Shown here piece by piece: positions 23,480 through 35,747 of a DNA stretch of 64,000 bases. This DNA is from Lumnitzera littorea (Eukaryota > Streptophyta > Magnoliopsida > Myrtales > Combretaceae), in assembly GCA_024138015.1 (NCBI GenBank), contig JAMXBB010000010.1:76319541-76383540 (forward strand). Direction: 5' to 3'. The notes under the pieces were generated by a model. It ran no database searches. It saw only the letters and a list, made by a program, of their open reading frames with translations, and was not told the origin of the DNA. Positions within the stretch are counted from its first letter, which is position 1. Each line of letters opens with the position of its first letter. The translations under genes were made by a program, and so were the position numbers.

Positions 23480-24753
23480 CATCCATCTCCTCTTTAGGCT
23501 TGCTCTTGTCGTTGCTATCTACTATATCTTCTCAAAGCACCATGAAATGTCGGCTCAAACACTTAGCAACTCTATGTTTAAAGTCTAAGCATTTAAAGCA
23601 CTTCATCTCATTGGTCTTCCATCCGAAGGTCTGTCATTTCTCATATATTCTTGAAGTTGCCCTGGCCTCAATTTGACCTGGCTAACCTGCTCGGCCCTAC
23701 TAGCTTGCTCGGCTTTCATCGAGTCGGTCATTCCTGGCCTCGATTCAATACAACCCCTTCAACTTAACTTAAATAGGTCGATGTGGAGCTAGGGTCTAGG
23801 AAAATGTTGGCCTAAGTCGGTTTGGAGCATTTCTCTTCTACTTTTTGACCCTTTGTACAATCTTGATCGCTTCTTCTAAGGTATAAAACCTTTACACTTT
23901 CACAATGATGCGAATCTCATACTTGGGCCTAGAAATGAACCTTAATACTGTGCGGGCCTCTAGTTCTTCTACATCGGCTTGGATCATAAGCATCTAGAAC
24001 TCTCTTATATAGTCATCAATAGATTGGCCTCCTTGGCGAAGTACCTACAGCTTTGCAAACATATCTTATAAGTAGGTCTCGGGCACGAATCTACCCTTTA
24101 ATAACCTTTTCATCTCATCCTAGGTTCTTATTCCTCATCTTCCATCCCTTACTTTGGTTGCATTCAGATTTTTCCACCACATAGTAGCGTACCTAGAAAA
24201 CTCAAGTGTAGCAAGTCAAACCTTCATAACTTTTGTATATCCATAACAATTAAACACCTTCTCAACATTCTCTTCCTACTCTAAGTATTCATCTGCATCT
24301 CTACGTCAACTAAAATGCAGGATTTGAACCTTGACATTATCTAGCCTTCGAGGAGCTCAGTGTCCTCATCCCTCTTCTTGGTAATAGTCAATTTCTTCTT
24401 CTTCTTCTTCAAACTCTTTAACATCCATCTCCTCATCATCTTCCTCAATCTCCTCCAACTCCAATCTTCATCTAGCAGCTTGGTTTGCAACTCTTTTAGC
24501 ATAAAGGGGTCGAACCAGGCAATAGGTTCGACTACCTTAGCCACAACCTCTCTCTTAGATTTTTTTGTGTAGCAGTATACCTTAAGGTTGTTGCCTATTA
24601 ACTTGTTTGCTATGACTAGACTCTTAATAAGGTTGGTGAGCCTGTTAAGTTTGCCATTGACTGACCTTGAGTATTACTACCATTATGTCCATGACAAGGT
24701 TGTGCACTACTACTCTGGTCACTAACAACACCTTGAACACTTGAATCCGACAT
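23480..24753 (-). pseudogene. Element B gag with CCHC knuckle
   Basis: Begins at ATG 24753 (MSDSSVQGVVSDQSSSAQPC). An acidic Glu-rich run follows near 24400 (EEEEEIDYYQEE) and a decayed gag core at 24.3-23.8 kb. An intact CCHC knuckle CFKCLDFKHRVAKC lies at ~23600-23560, followed by a stretch containing KPKEEMDVQEVEAKEEEE. The start follows a leader that is interrupted by R2. Several TAG stops. Confidence 0.7.
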
Positions 24754-24988
24754 GATATAATGTCTCTGAAATAGATTAACAACACAATATACAGGAAACA
24801 ATGCTTTCGTATTTCTCAAAACCTCGACTAACACACCAACAATCTTAATACCCAATAACAACTTAAATAGAATATAAATAAACTTGCTATGCTTTTGTAG
24901 TGAAAAATAAGGCAAGAATAGAGTAACAATGAAATCACACTTAACATCATACAAATCTTCACTACATAGCTTACAATCCCAAACATAT

Positions 24989-27697
24989 TGTTACGCCCCG
25001 AAGTCGTAGAGTCGCAACAGTCCCACCATGTAAACCATTTTATGATAGTAACTGGCCTCACAGTACCTACTATAGACATAATCCACACAAGGCATTGATG
25101 ACTCCTCGCTTTGAAGTCAACAATCTGTTTATCATTTAAACTACAATTATGATAAATATTACAAATTTCTAATAAACATATATAATTATAAGTAAGTCCA
25201 CAGAGCTCCCCAGGAAGTTTTACATAAACAAAATAGTTCACTAAATTACATAATAACTATCAGTCTTTCATCCTTAATTACAAAGATACTCTAGCTACAC
25301 ACCATTACTAAGTAGTTTGATCCTCACACCCCGGGCTTCAAAAAGACTAACCTCTGGGTAATTGTAAAGCGACATTCTACTTGAATTGTTTAGAGATCAG
25401 AACCTGCAAAAAGATCTATAAGGGTATGAGCAATTACAGCTTAATAAGTTGAATTGGAGACTCATGAATGCATACAAGCACAAATAAGATTATCAATCAA
25501 TTATTTTCATGCAATGCAACAATCAAGTATCAATGCACAACGTAGTCCGGTTCGTTGTGAAATCAGAGAAATTTCGCCCGCTCTAATCCGGGTTGAGGAT
25601 TTCCATGTTATGCAGTAGCTCACAACCAAACCCGGGCTTGTGCAATGGAGACCTCGCTCCTCCCATGACTACCTTCGAATCATTGACATCACCCTCGCCG
25701 TGACCTCCTCTCCTGTCCCTTAGTTCGACTGAGGATGAAGAAGGGACCATTTTGCAATCCTGCGCTATCCCTTTCGAAGGGGTTGGTATTTGGTTAGAGA
25801 ATCCTATGATCTCTTAACGGGTTGCAATGCATGACATTTTTTATTCTTAGAGTCGAATAAGATTAAATTTCATTTAGGGTATTCAGACAATTTCACACCA
25901 ATTCAATCATAACACAAAATCACTCACATCATAATTTTAGCACGAATTCAGATACGTCAAACATATACGTAAACTACTTACAATCACAACCATATACAAA
26001 CCTAAGTCACCGAGTACTATAAAACTAGTACTCTATTACAATAAGAAATAACCCAACTTACTTGAAATTACTCGATTGCTCGATCTCTTAGTCGCAAGCT
26101 GATTTGTCTCTAGGTGTCCTATAATACAAATAGGTCTTTTTAGTACTTATACTTTAAAGATTCATATTCTAATTCATAATTTAACTCATTTTTTCAAGTA
26201 TACCTATAACGTACTAATGATTCGTTGTACTCTATTTCGGGGTTCAAATCCTAAATTAGCTTTTAATTTTGATTCCTAAGTCTTAAATATGCTCGAATCC
26301 TAATGTGACATTAATTACATTACGTTCGAGTATTCAAATATCCTGTTGGGTCTTAATTCAATATTCTAAACTATTTGGTACACGCTAACCCTAATTGGGG
26401 TATCGGATTTATTCCTGATGTGAGAAAATCTTACGTTTTGAGACATTTACTTAAAATTAAATGTTATTTCAGGTTTATTATCTTTCTGATTTCTAGTATA
26501 ATATTATCTAAATAACCCTAATTTTTTAGATTTATTAATTTTTAATTTCACATATTACTAATTTCTTACATTAACTACCTAATTCCCTCAATTAACCATA
26601 CTTAATGCTCCAAAGGCTAGGATTAGGTTTCCACATCAGAGATTAGCATCCAAACTACAGTTCTAAGCCTATTTATTTCTAATTCTAATCATGTTCGGTT
26701 TTGTTCAATTTGTTAAGGACCTTATATTTCCAGACGTGATTAAACTAAATCACTATTTTTCCCTAAATATACATACAATAAAACCTCAGAATAACAAATT
26801 TCATAATTTTTTTGGTAGAATAACTATTTTTACGAAATTATACAAAATCGGGACAATTATGGGACTCACCTGGTTCGATGCTTTCTGGCCGTCCAAACCC
26901 GGTCCAAGATTGTCGACTGGCCCAAACGGTGGGTCTAAAGTAGGGTGGTGGTGGTGGCTCGGTCCTAGGTGGTGGTGGTGTCCAATCTACACAATTTTCT
27001 TTTCTTTTTTTGTTTTTTGAATTTTCTCTCAAATTTTTTGGTCTCTCAATTTTTCTCAGATTTCTCACTGCCCAAATGAGTTCTGGAAAATTTTCCCCTA
27101 TTTATAGATGATTTTTGTAATTATTATGCATTAATTAGATATGACTTTGCCCAATTTCCTTGATTTTTGGCTTTTATGTTGCCTAATTCTAATTGGTTGA
27201 TTTTTATTTAGCAGATCCTAACATGCCACGACCTGATTTAGATCATCTTATCCTCTTCTAATTTTTTTCTGATTTTTTCATAATTAATTTATAATTTTCT
27301 TTAATTATTTACTTAGTTTTTGGCCAATTTAGATAATTTCGCGTATTTTTATCTACACGTAAATACATATAGGGTACACGTGAACATTCCTAATTATTAT
27401 TTTGGTCATTCTAAAATTTTTAGTATATATATAATCCATCTCTAGTAATTTATTAGTTATTAGATTACACTTTTCGCCTTTTCGGTAATTAGCAATTATT
27501 ATGCTTAAAATTTGAAAATTTTATAGTCTCCTATTTTACTACTTATTTTCTTAAATTTACGTTTACAAGGTCATTTTTACTAATATTTCTCTCAATAATT
27601 TATAATTTAGGTTTGATCGGATCTTTTGACCAATTGCCCTAAACCTTGTGTTTTAAGTTCACTCCTATGGTCACTTGGCTTAGCTTTAGGGCTTACA
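24989..27697 (-). repeat. R2: Del/Tekay-like solo LTR
   Basis: Starts TGTTACGCCCCGAAGTC and ends GGGCTTACA. It is flanked by CATAT (24984-24988) and CATAC (27698-27702), a near-perfect 5-bp target duplication. On the minus strand it ends ...TTCGGGGCGTAACA, the common end of plant Del/Tekay LTRs, and holds a CCAGGTGAGTCCC stretch typical of that group. No internal domain is present, so it is a solo LTR, 2.7 kb, inserted in the leader of B. A GGT-rich tract lies at 26944-26985. Apparent ORFs there are simple-sequence artefacts. Confidence 0.75.
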
Positions 27698-27702
27698 CAT
27701 AC

Positions 27703-27780
27703 TCCATACAAAGCGAACCAAAAACTTCATTGCAACTTCATACACTCCCTTTCGGAATCATGCTATAATACTAACGAAGC
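27703..27780 (-). other. Element B leader start and primer binding site
   Basis: On the minus strand, right after the LTR end ...GAGACACATCA, comes GCTTCGTTAGTATTATAGC. This is a decayed TTGGTATCAGAGC (tRNA-iMet) primer site, with C-to-T and G-to-A changes only. Confidence 0.55.
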
Positions 27781-28108
27781 TGATGTGTCTCCAAGGTCAG
27801 ACATACGGAGAAGCATCAATTTGAAGTAAACCAAAGAAACAAAAACAAAAGTTAGCAAAGTCCAAGCAACTACCGAATGGATATAATGCACTTCTTGATC
27901 CTACTCAGCCTACAATTTGTCGGATGTGACTCACCGGTTTGAATTGAAGGATCACTTGCCAGTACTTCTTACTAAAGTGAATAGATAAGAGTTAAAAAAT
28001 AATGAAAAAACTAAAGTTGCCTGAAGGAGACATAAATAATTTCTGTATTGATGATTCATTGTCTACATACAAGCAAGTAGAGGTTTATATACCCATCCAC
28101 TAGGGCTA
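27781..28108 (-). repeat. Element B 5' LTR, left half
   Basis: Matches 19289-19613 (for example TGATGATTCATTG and GGTTTATATACCCATCCACTA in both). It is cut at GGCTA by element F and continues at 56229. Confidence 0.85.
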
Positions 28109-29513
28109 TGATAAAGGCATATTTTATTTATGTTTTAATATGCGAATTAGATAGAATTATTATTGATTTTATATAAATCATTAAGAATTTGTACTTAATT
28201 ATTTTCATTTGAACATTTCAAGTATTGGAGGATTCATAGTGAAAATACGATCAATTTTGAGGAGATTTACACAAACGAACGAAGCCTGAATTGAGCTATG
28301 GCATATTGAAATTGAAGAAAGCTGGCCTACACTTTACACAGGCAGCTTTGGAGTTCTATGCTGCAGACCTTGAACATTACACCGTCGACCTTCATGAAAA
28401 AAAAAAAAAAATCAAATCTACAACCAACCCTAGTTTTCTCTTTAAATAGCCATGTGATTGATATTTTAGACGAACTTTTACATCTTCTTTAGAATTAGAG
28501 AGTCTTAGAAATAGTTAGTAGATAGTTTTGAAGAGTTTTTCTTTAGGATTTCTTAGATGGTTGAGAAGAATTTGCTTTTGTTGTGGAAATCATCTTTAGA
28601 GTGCAATTGAAGTTTATTCATCATAATTATAGAATTGGTGATCTCTATTCTATTTATATTTATGTAATTCTATTATTTATTCTTACTTTTAATCACGAAC
28701 TTCTTTGCAAATTCAATTATTATCTGTGCTTTTGTTTTAATTTCCATAGCTAGCTAAGTTTTATTTATGGAAATTGATGAAACCCTAGATAGCTGAGATG
28801 ATAATTGTATTCATGTTATAAGGTTAATAGATATATGCATGATATGATTTTGATTATAATTCTCTAATTGGTTATGATTGTTAGAAACACTATTGTTACG
28901 GGAGTTGATATAGGGTTTATTAGAAATTCTTGATTAAACTAATTAGCTAATGTGAAAGCAGCGTTAATTGGATTAATTAGAAATTATCCAGAGATTAATA
29001 AAATGTTTTGAATTAATTATTCGCTTGGACATTAGGGATAATTGATTTAGGATATTAGACGATCATAACATCAAGAGGTGTATGATTATAATTTAAAGTC
29101 CACTATTAATTGGGGATACAAAAGTTGACCAATTAATTAGAGGTTTAAATCCTTAAGTTTTAAGGGATGATAATTTCGTTTGAATGACCGTATAACTATT
29201 AATTTATATAACATGATGACAATTTGATTTAAACAACTAGGTTGGATTCTATTTTCCCACATACTCAATTGATTGCATAGTTTTAAATATTTTATTGTAA
29301 TTTTCTTTTCAACAATTTTAGGGTAATTATTAGATTAGTTAATTCATAATTTAATGTTGATTACTTAAATATTGATAAGAAATATCATAGGATTAGTAAT
29401 TTCTTAGTCTTCGAGGGATCAACAACCTTACTCACTATTTATTATTTGATTCTGACTCAATATACTTGCTGGAATATTCGCGATTTATATATATATATAG
29501 TTTAAGTAGATCA
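28109..29513 (+). repeat. Element F 5' LTR
   Basis: Starts TGATAAAGGCATATTTTAT and ends GTAGATCA. Direct repeat of 54818-56223. Confidence 0.9.
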
Positions 29514-29536
29514 AGTTTATGGTGTCGTTGCCAATG
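29514..29536 (+). other. Element F primer binding site (tRNA-Asp type)
   Basis: AGTTTATGGTGTCGTTGCC resembles the TGGCGCCGTTGCCGGGGA site of Athila elements, with C-to-T changes. It follows the LTR end directly. Confidence 0.6.
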
Positions 29537-29723
29537 ACTAGAAATATTAAACCTTTTAGTTCTATTGGTAATTTAGGTACACTTGACGACGTGCGTTATT
29601 TCTTGTTCTCTTTGTAGGTGTTTTATGTACAGGAATAGAAGTGCTGAAATTCTACCACTAGATTTTGAAATAGAGTACACTTTACATTAATTAAGGTGAG
29701 AGAATAGAAGAAGGAGAGAAGAG

Positions 29724-31355
29724 ATGGCAGGCAACGATGCTAATAATCAAATATAGGGAGTCCCACAAGCACTTTAGGACTATACAGTACCTACAGTTAT
29801 GGGTTCTGCCATAGGGAGGCTTACCATTCAGGCCAACAACTTTGAGTTGAAACCATCCCTCATTTAGATGGTTTGGACAAATCAGTTTGGAGAATGCCCT
29901 AATGAAAGTCCTAACGATCGTATTGCAAGATTCTTCCAATACTGCTATACAGTGAAGGTGAACAACGTTACAGATGAGGTAATCAAATTACAACTCTTTC
30001 CCTTTTCACTAAGGGATAAAGCTAGAGCTTGGTTTCATTCGTTGCCATAAGAGTCTATTACCACTTAGGCTGATCTCTCAACGAAGTTTCTAAGGAGAAT
30101 TTTCCCACCAGCCAGGACTGCAAAACTAAGGAATGACATCACCAACTTTACCAAGTTTATTAGTGAGTCACTTTATGAGGCATGGGAGAGATTCAAAGAG
30201 TTGATTAGGAAATGCCCACATCATGGCTTGCTAGACAATCTCCTGATTGAAATCTTTTATCTTAGTCTAGATGAGACATTAAGATCCCTAGTAAATGATG
30301 CAACTAAAGGTGCTTTAATGGGTAAGACCTATGATGAAGCAAGTATATTGGTAGAAGAGATGGCCTATAGTGCTCATAACTGGCAAAACAAGAGAAACAA
30401 GTCAAGAGTGGCATCGATCAATGATCATGACACTATGTCTCAATTAATAGCTCAGATTTTAGCTCTCACTACCTAAGTAAGTAAACTCACCTTAGCATAG
30501 TCTTTTCATGCTAATCCTATTGTTTTGTATGAGTTATGTTTAGGATCACATTCGACTCTTGAGTGACTATCTAGGAATCCCTCAGCTTCAATTAGTGGAG
30601 CGTAGGTGAACTTTGTCAACAATTTTCAATGAGGTAATCAAGGACCACATTCAAACACATACAATCCAGGGTAACTCAATCATCTAAATTTCTCATAGAG
30701 GATTGAGAATAATGCATTTAAACCACCACCTAGATTCCAAAAGCAAGGTCCCACTCAGAATGCTCTACCTCAGTAGAACCAATCTAGAATGGAGGAGCTT
30801 ATGCTGAGTTATATGCAAAAGACTAACACCATGTTACAGAATCAACAGGCCACTATTTGGAATTTAGAGAATCAAATTAGTCAGATGTCTCAACAGTTGA
30901 GTAATAGACCATCAGGGTTTTTACCTAGCAATATTGAAGAGAATCCCAAGGGTGTTAATGCAATAATGTTGAGGAGTGGAAAGGAAGTTGAAACAGTTGA
31001 CAGATGAGTTGAAGAAAAGGAGGAGAACCTTAAGAAAGGAAAAGGGAGGTAAGTGGCCGAGGAACCAAAGTAGAAGTCACCAAAAGTGAAACTATATGTT
31101 CCTCCTGTCCTTTCCCCAAGAAGATTGAAGCAACAGCAGCTAGACGCCCAATTTGCTAAATTCTTGGATGTTTTTAAGAAGCTGCAAATCAACATTCCTT
31201 TTGTAGAGGCACTTCAGCAGATGCCTTCCTATGCCAGATTCATGAAGGATTTGCACACTAAGAAGAGAAAGATTGATGTGAATGAAACTGTGATGCTTAC
31301 AAGGGAATGTTCTATGATCCTCCAAAAAAATCTATCCAGCCAGCCAAGAAAATGA
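29724..31355 (+). pseudogene. Element F gag, one frame with many stops
   Basis: From ATG 29724 (MAGNDA) a single frame runs for about 1.63 kb without any frameshift but with roughly 16 stops (about nine TAG, four TAA, three TGA). The gag core reads VWTNQFGECPNESPNDRIAR, LFPFSLRDKARAWFHSLP and CPHHGLLDNLLIEIFYLS, as in Athila gag. A C-terminal part (NQQATIWNLENQISQMSQQL, YVPPVLSPRRLKQQQLDAQF) is the Athila gag-protease linker. All the stops can be reached from Gln, Arg or Trp codons by one transition. Confidence 0.85.
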
Positions 31356-31484
31356 AGAGATCAGGGGAGTTTCACTGTTCCTTTCTACTAGGAAATTTTC
31401 ATTTTGATAAAGTTTTTATTGATTTCGGTGCAAATATAAATTTAATGCCTTTTTCTATTTTCAAGAAGCTAGGACTTAGAGATC
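31356..31484 (+). pseudogene. Element F protease, left half (cut by G)
   Basis: FDKVFIDFGANINLMPFSIF carries the active-site Asp in a DFG context (Athila elements usually have DLG or similar), then KKLGLRDRK. It ends at GCAAG, where element G enters. A frame change relative to gag lies near 31340. The other half is at 48196. Confidence 0.75.
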
Positions 31485-31489
31485 GCAAG
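31485..31489 (+). repeat. Target-site duplication of G, left copy
   Basis: GCAAG here and at 48191-48195 are identical and flank the two G LTRs. Confidence 0.9.
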
Positions 31490-31547
31490 TGTAGACACCT
31501 AATTTTTACCCATAATTTTTATTTTTACAAAGAGGGTCCTAATTCAA

Positions 31548-31578
<31 letters not shown>

Positions 31579-31785
31579 TAAAAGATAAAAAGATAATAAA
31601 AATTAACAAATAATGAAAATACCAAAAAAATAAGAAAAGGAAAAATCATAAAGATTTCGTAGATTTTTAGGAAGTAATTTATATTAGGAATAATTAGTTT
31701 TAGTGTTAGTTTAGTTAAAAATTTTATTTTTAGGGAATCAGATAGTTTAAATATAATTTAATGGTAATGAATGTCAAGATACAGG

Positions 31786-31864
31786 TCAACGGTCTAATGG
31801 ATAAGCAATGGAGTATTTGGGTGGATTTAGTTGGAGGTCACGGGTTCAAGTCTCAGCAGGTACC
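31786..31864 (+). ncRNA. tRNA-like (SINE-head-like) segment in G 5' LTR
   Basis: GGTCTAATGGATAAG resembles a pol III box A. GGTTCAAGTCT at 31843-31853 fits box B (GGTTCRANYCY). Box spacing is about 50 bases, longer than in an ordinary tRNA. No cloverleaf with paired acceptor ends is obvious. It lies upstream of the LTR TATA box. It may be a captured SINE head or tRNA relic; expression is not known. Confidence 0.45.
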
Positions 31865-31934
31865 TATGTTTTTATTTTTCTGTCTTTACAGAATCAGATA
31901 TAATTACATATGATATGATATGATTTAGTTAGAC

Positions 31935-31942
31935 TATATAAG
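31935..31942 (+). promoter_or_regulatory. G 5' LTR TATA box
   Basis: TATATAAG in GACTATATAAGCACTTCACG, the only good TATA box in a region conserved in both LTRs. Transcription would start some 30 bases downstream, near an A-rich stretch. Confidence 0.65.
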
Positions 31943-31996
31943 CACTTCACGCAGTCAGAAAAGAAAAAAAAAAACAAAACAAAAAAAATTAGGCCC

Positions 31997-32470
31997 TTGC
32001 CGCACTCTACACACAACAAAGTGAAGCCAACTCCGGCAGCAGTAAGTCCAACGACTCTGACAACAAGTTCTTGTTCGAACAACTCCCTCGCATGCCCACG
32101 AACACACAAGTTCCTTGCCGATCAACCAACACTTCACAACTCCACAACGCTGCAACACATCCATCTATCACAGCTCCGTCCTCGCGCTACTGTTGCCACA
32201 TTGTCCTTCATCCGACATGTATGCCATAGCAACGCTATCCACTTCGTAGCCATAATCTACTTTCCTTCACCGAACGCACCGCACGACTACGCACAGCATC
32301 TACATCCTAAGTTCCTTCATGTACACGACAACAGCGGTACAACTCTGATTGCAGCATCACTCCAATCATGCAAGCGACAACAAGCAAAGTGGATAGGTGC
32401 CACGTTCAGGCCAATAACGGCAGTGCAAATCCGATCAGCTAACTCATCTACACTTCAACACCTCCAATAA
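31997..32470 (+). other. Open frame inside G LTR, conserved in both copies
   Basis: A 157-codon frame in a GC-richer part of the LTR (MPHSTHNKVKPTPAAVSPTT...). The 3' LTR holds a similar frame of 149 codons at 46397-46846. Composition is Ser, Thr, His and Pro-rich, with no motif I recognise. It starts just after the presumed transcription start. It could be chance in a long, low-stop sequence. Confidence 0.3.
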
Positions 32471-33717
32471 CAGCAGCAGCCAGACGTTGCTGTCTATCAA
32501 CACTTCAAGGATCTAGTTTTCGATCAATGCTAACTCCAACGAAGTCTACAGCACTTGAAGGATAAACATAGCACGCGAGTTACCCACGACGCTAAGTCCA
32601 CGTATTCATTGTTACACTGCACTTCGCCAAACACTATTCGTGCCGACCACGATTTACGCCGAGCATACTCAGTTGGAGGACCATAGTTCACATCCAGCAT
32701 CGAGCCCCTACCGTCTACTGCAGCGATCAGCGGCAACACAACGCCGGCAACAATCCAACGCCTCTATCCTTCCACCAAGCAAGTTCAGGTTCAGTTGTTC
32801 AAAGTTTTTATATATTTAGTTATTATATTGTGTTATTATTATTATTATTATTTCATTAGACATAGCATATGTATGTATATATTAGTTTAATATATTTCTT
32901 TTAGCATTAGTTTTCTTTATTATATAAATTAAATATGTTATATTGATTTAAGTGGATAGTTGTTTAATAGTAGTAATATAGATACAAATAAATATATATG
33001 TATATATGTTAGCTTAGGATTTTTTTTTAGAATTAGGTTTTTTTTTTTGTTAGAATTCCTTACATAGAAAATTATTTTTAGAAATAAAAATTAACAAAAA
33101 GAAATATTTTAAAAGAAAGTTATAATTCCTTAGAGAGTTTTGTGATCATTTACGAGTTAGGACTCCTTTAGATTTTTTTAAATAAATCGAATAAATTAAG
33201 ATGTAAACTTGGACGGTTTTCAAAAATTAAAATTAACTAACATACTAAAGGTTTTTGGAAAGAACTACGATCGTCTGATCCCAGTTAACGGGTACGTAGT
33301 TACCTTCGGGGCGACGATAAAATCTGTAGAAACTTATGTTTTTTTTTTTGTTTTGATTTTTCTTTTTTTTAAATATTATAATTAGAAAAAATAATCCTAA
33401 TTTCGGTAAATAAATAGTGGTACCTGTTAGGGTTTAATAGGTTAGCCCCCGAATTCGGAACCCTTTAGTTCTTTGTTTAAATTGAAATAAAAGATCGGTA
33501 GCTAAATCGTAACCAATCCACCCAATTGGTTATGGTTTCTCTTCTTTTCTCGACTTTGGTCGGGTGGCGACTCCAAAAAATTATTTTTAATAAAAAACTG
33601 GAATTTCTCAATTTTTTTAGTCTAGAATTAATATTAAATGAGTTAGAGTTTAATATTAATTGAGAAATGTGGAGATCAATTAAAAAAAAAAAGAAAACCG
33701 AAAAGTCGGACTCGACA

Positions 33718-33760
33718 GCTTGTAACTCCACTGGGGATCGCTAGAGGGCTAGCCACTAGA
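33718..33760 (+). other. G primer binding site region
   Basis: GCTTGTAACTCCACTGGGGATC follows the LTR. It resembles the (T)TGGCGACTCCACTGGGGA site seen in Ogre-like elements, for which a tRNA-Arg primer has been reported, with G-to-A and C-to-T changes at the start. Identity of the primer tRNA is not verified. Confidence 0.5.
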
Positions 33761-34337
33761 AGTTGCTAAAAATAGGATTATTTAAAAAAAATGAAATAAT
33801 AATAATAATAAAAAAAGAACTTAGGTATGTTATTTGGTGTATTTGTTTATTTTATTGATTTTTTTTTTACTAACATTTTTTTTGTTGTGACAATTTATTT
33901 AAGGGAGAATTTTGGAGGGTTTTACTTTTACGTTGTTTTCTGCATCATAAATGTATAGTAGACATGGTCAGAACCAAGCCATCTTAGGACCTTAGGAGGG
34001 GGGTCATTGTGTAAGCTTCGGATGTTGTAGGGCAACCACCTTCCGGGGCCGATCAGGCTACTCCACTCAAGTTCAGATGCGACCATAGAATCGTTGCTTT
34101 CAAAAAACGTAGTGGTTGCAGAACTTGAGAACCTTTAGCACTCACCCTTTTTCATCACACAAAACCTTTTTTTCAAAAATTCACAAGAACCTATGATGTG
34201 GCGAACCTAAATTGATAAAGGCAGTTGTGAAGTTGTGATTGTAATTGTAATCTTCCATTGTAAATAATTTGTAATAATTTCATGTAAAGTCTAGAATACG
34301 TTGTAATTATAATTTTAATTTTGATTTTTAATCAGTC
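33761..34337 (+). other. G leader
   Basis: Untranslated leader between the primer site and ORF1. I see no gene and no tRNA-like fold. Confidence 0.5.
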
Positions 34338-35747
34338 ATAGTTGGACCAAGTCAAGAGCCTTTTGAAGATATTCATGTCCACCTACCGCATTGGCTACAG
34401 AAGCTGCTTTAAACGTGGTTTCGACTCTTCAGCTCAGATAAACAGGAGTTTATTAGAAATAAGATTGGGCCCATTCTCTCTCTACAGAAGATCCCTGTGA
34501 ACATCACTCTAGTGTGGGCCTAAGTCCACCTTTGGGAGTTCGAATCTACTAGTTTTTGTATGGGCCTACATCAGTTAAGCCCAACTTTAGAAGAATACTC
34601 TCAATTGTTGTGGGCTCCTACAATTACGGATGATATTTATGTCTACGACTTGGAAGCTGCAGCACCAAAGATCTTCAGCAAGTTGTTAGGAATTAGAAAA
34701 ACCGAAATAAACCGAGTTCTAAATTAAGGAAAGACCATTCGATTAAAGGATGTCATGGACTGGTTTTCTACTGAATTGAAGCACAGAGAAAAATGCGAGG
34801 TTTTTTATGCAAATTTAGAAGCATGGCACCAGTATCAAGTCAATGCTTTTATACTGGTAGTCTTTAATACCATCCTGTTCCCTAATGAAAAACGTCGAGT
34901 CCATTTCAAAATTGCAGAACTCGTAGCCCAATTCTTTGAAGGGAAATCATATGTCCCGGTTCTTCTAGCCAATCAAATCCGGTCACTAAACCATCTCAAG
35001 AAAAAGAAATGAGGAGATTTGAAAACTAATATGGTCCTATTGGTGGTCTGGTTCATTAGCCACATGAGAAGTTACCAACTTGATTTTAATCGAGCTGAGT
35101 TTACTCAACAATATGATCTCATCAAATCTTTTGGAGAAAGAATTGAGCTGCTAGAAAATATAGCTAGCCACTACTAGGTTCAATACTTTCAGAGTATGAA
35201 AGCGAAAGAGTTGTTGTTGACACCCAGGTGGTTTGCAAGCAAGGAAATGATAAGAGGATGTAGAGACTTCAAAGCGGTTCCTCTGATCAGCTTCAACCTC
35301 TGCACCGCATACGTTCCAGCCAATGGGCTCATTGAGGACATGATCCCCAGACCATCATTAGAAGCTGCCTCGCTGGACTTCCTTAACCCCGGTATGACGA
35401 TGGTTGATAAAGTAACCAAGCTTCAGAGCATCCGAGCTCTTTGGTGCATGAGAAAGACCATCCCTACCACTAGAGGGATAACAGCCAAGAGCTAGATAAC
35501 CAAAGGATTTCTTTATCACCAACTAAAAGGGTTGAAAGATATGGAAGACAATGAAGAGAAGAGGGAAGTTCAAGCTAAACTAGAGAGGACGAGTAAAAGA
35601 GAGTAGAAGTTGGAAAGCTGTTACAAGGAGTATCATCAGAAGATAAAGGCATTAGAAGCACAACTGAAGAGGACCAAGGGCAAAGAAGAGCAAGCTCCTA
35701 TGATCCAAAAGAAGAGAAAGATACAGGATAAGCCTACTAGCCACTAG
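34338..35747 (+). pseudogene. G ORF1 upstream of gag (DUF7745-like)
   Basis: A frame of about 470 codons begins at ATA 34338 (possibly a mutated ATG) with VGPSQEPFEDIHVHLPHWLQ. It includes TLEEYSQLLWAP, EAAAPKIFSKLLGIRK, MDWFSTELKHREKCEVFY, VNAFILVVFNTILFPNE and VAQFFEGKSYVPVLLANQIR. This pattern matches proteins annotated DUF7745 that sit 5' of gag in Ogre-like elements. The end is a charged, coiled-coil-like stretch (QAKLERTSKRE, KIKALEAQLKRTKGKEE). About eight stops, nearly all TAG or TAA, and no obvious frameshift. The function of ORF1 in this lineage is unknown. Confidence 0.7.

Larger units (their letters stand above)
31490..33717 (+). repeat. Element G 5' LTR (2228 bp)
   Basis: Starts TGTAGACACCTAATTTTTAC and ends GACTCGACA. 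It aligns to 45860-48190. It lacks a ~103-bp AT-rich segment present in the 3' copy near 46270-46370, apparently lost between GAATCAGAT-like repeats. TATA is at 31935-31942, a tRNA-like segment at 31786-31864. Confidence 0.92.

Noticed and set aside
26691..27068. Trp/Gly- and Pro-rich ORFs at the GGT tract
   Set aside because: Both strands are open only because of the GGT microsatellite in solo LTR R2.
31786..31864. A functional tRNA gene
   Set aside because: Box spacing is too long, no acceptor-stem pairing or clear anticodon stem is visible, and it lies in an LTR; kept only as tRNA-like.
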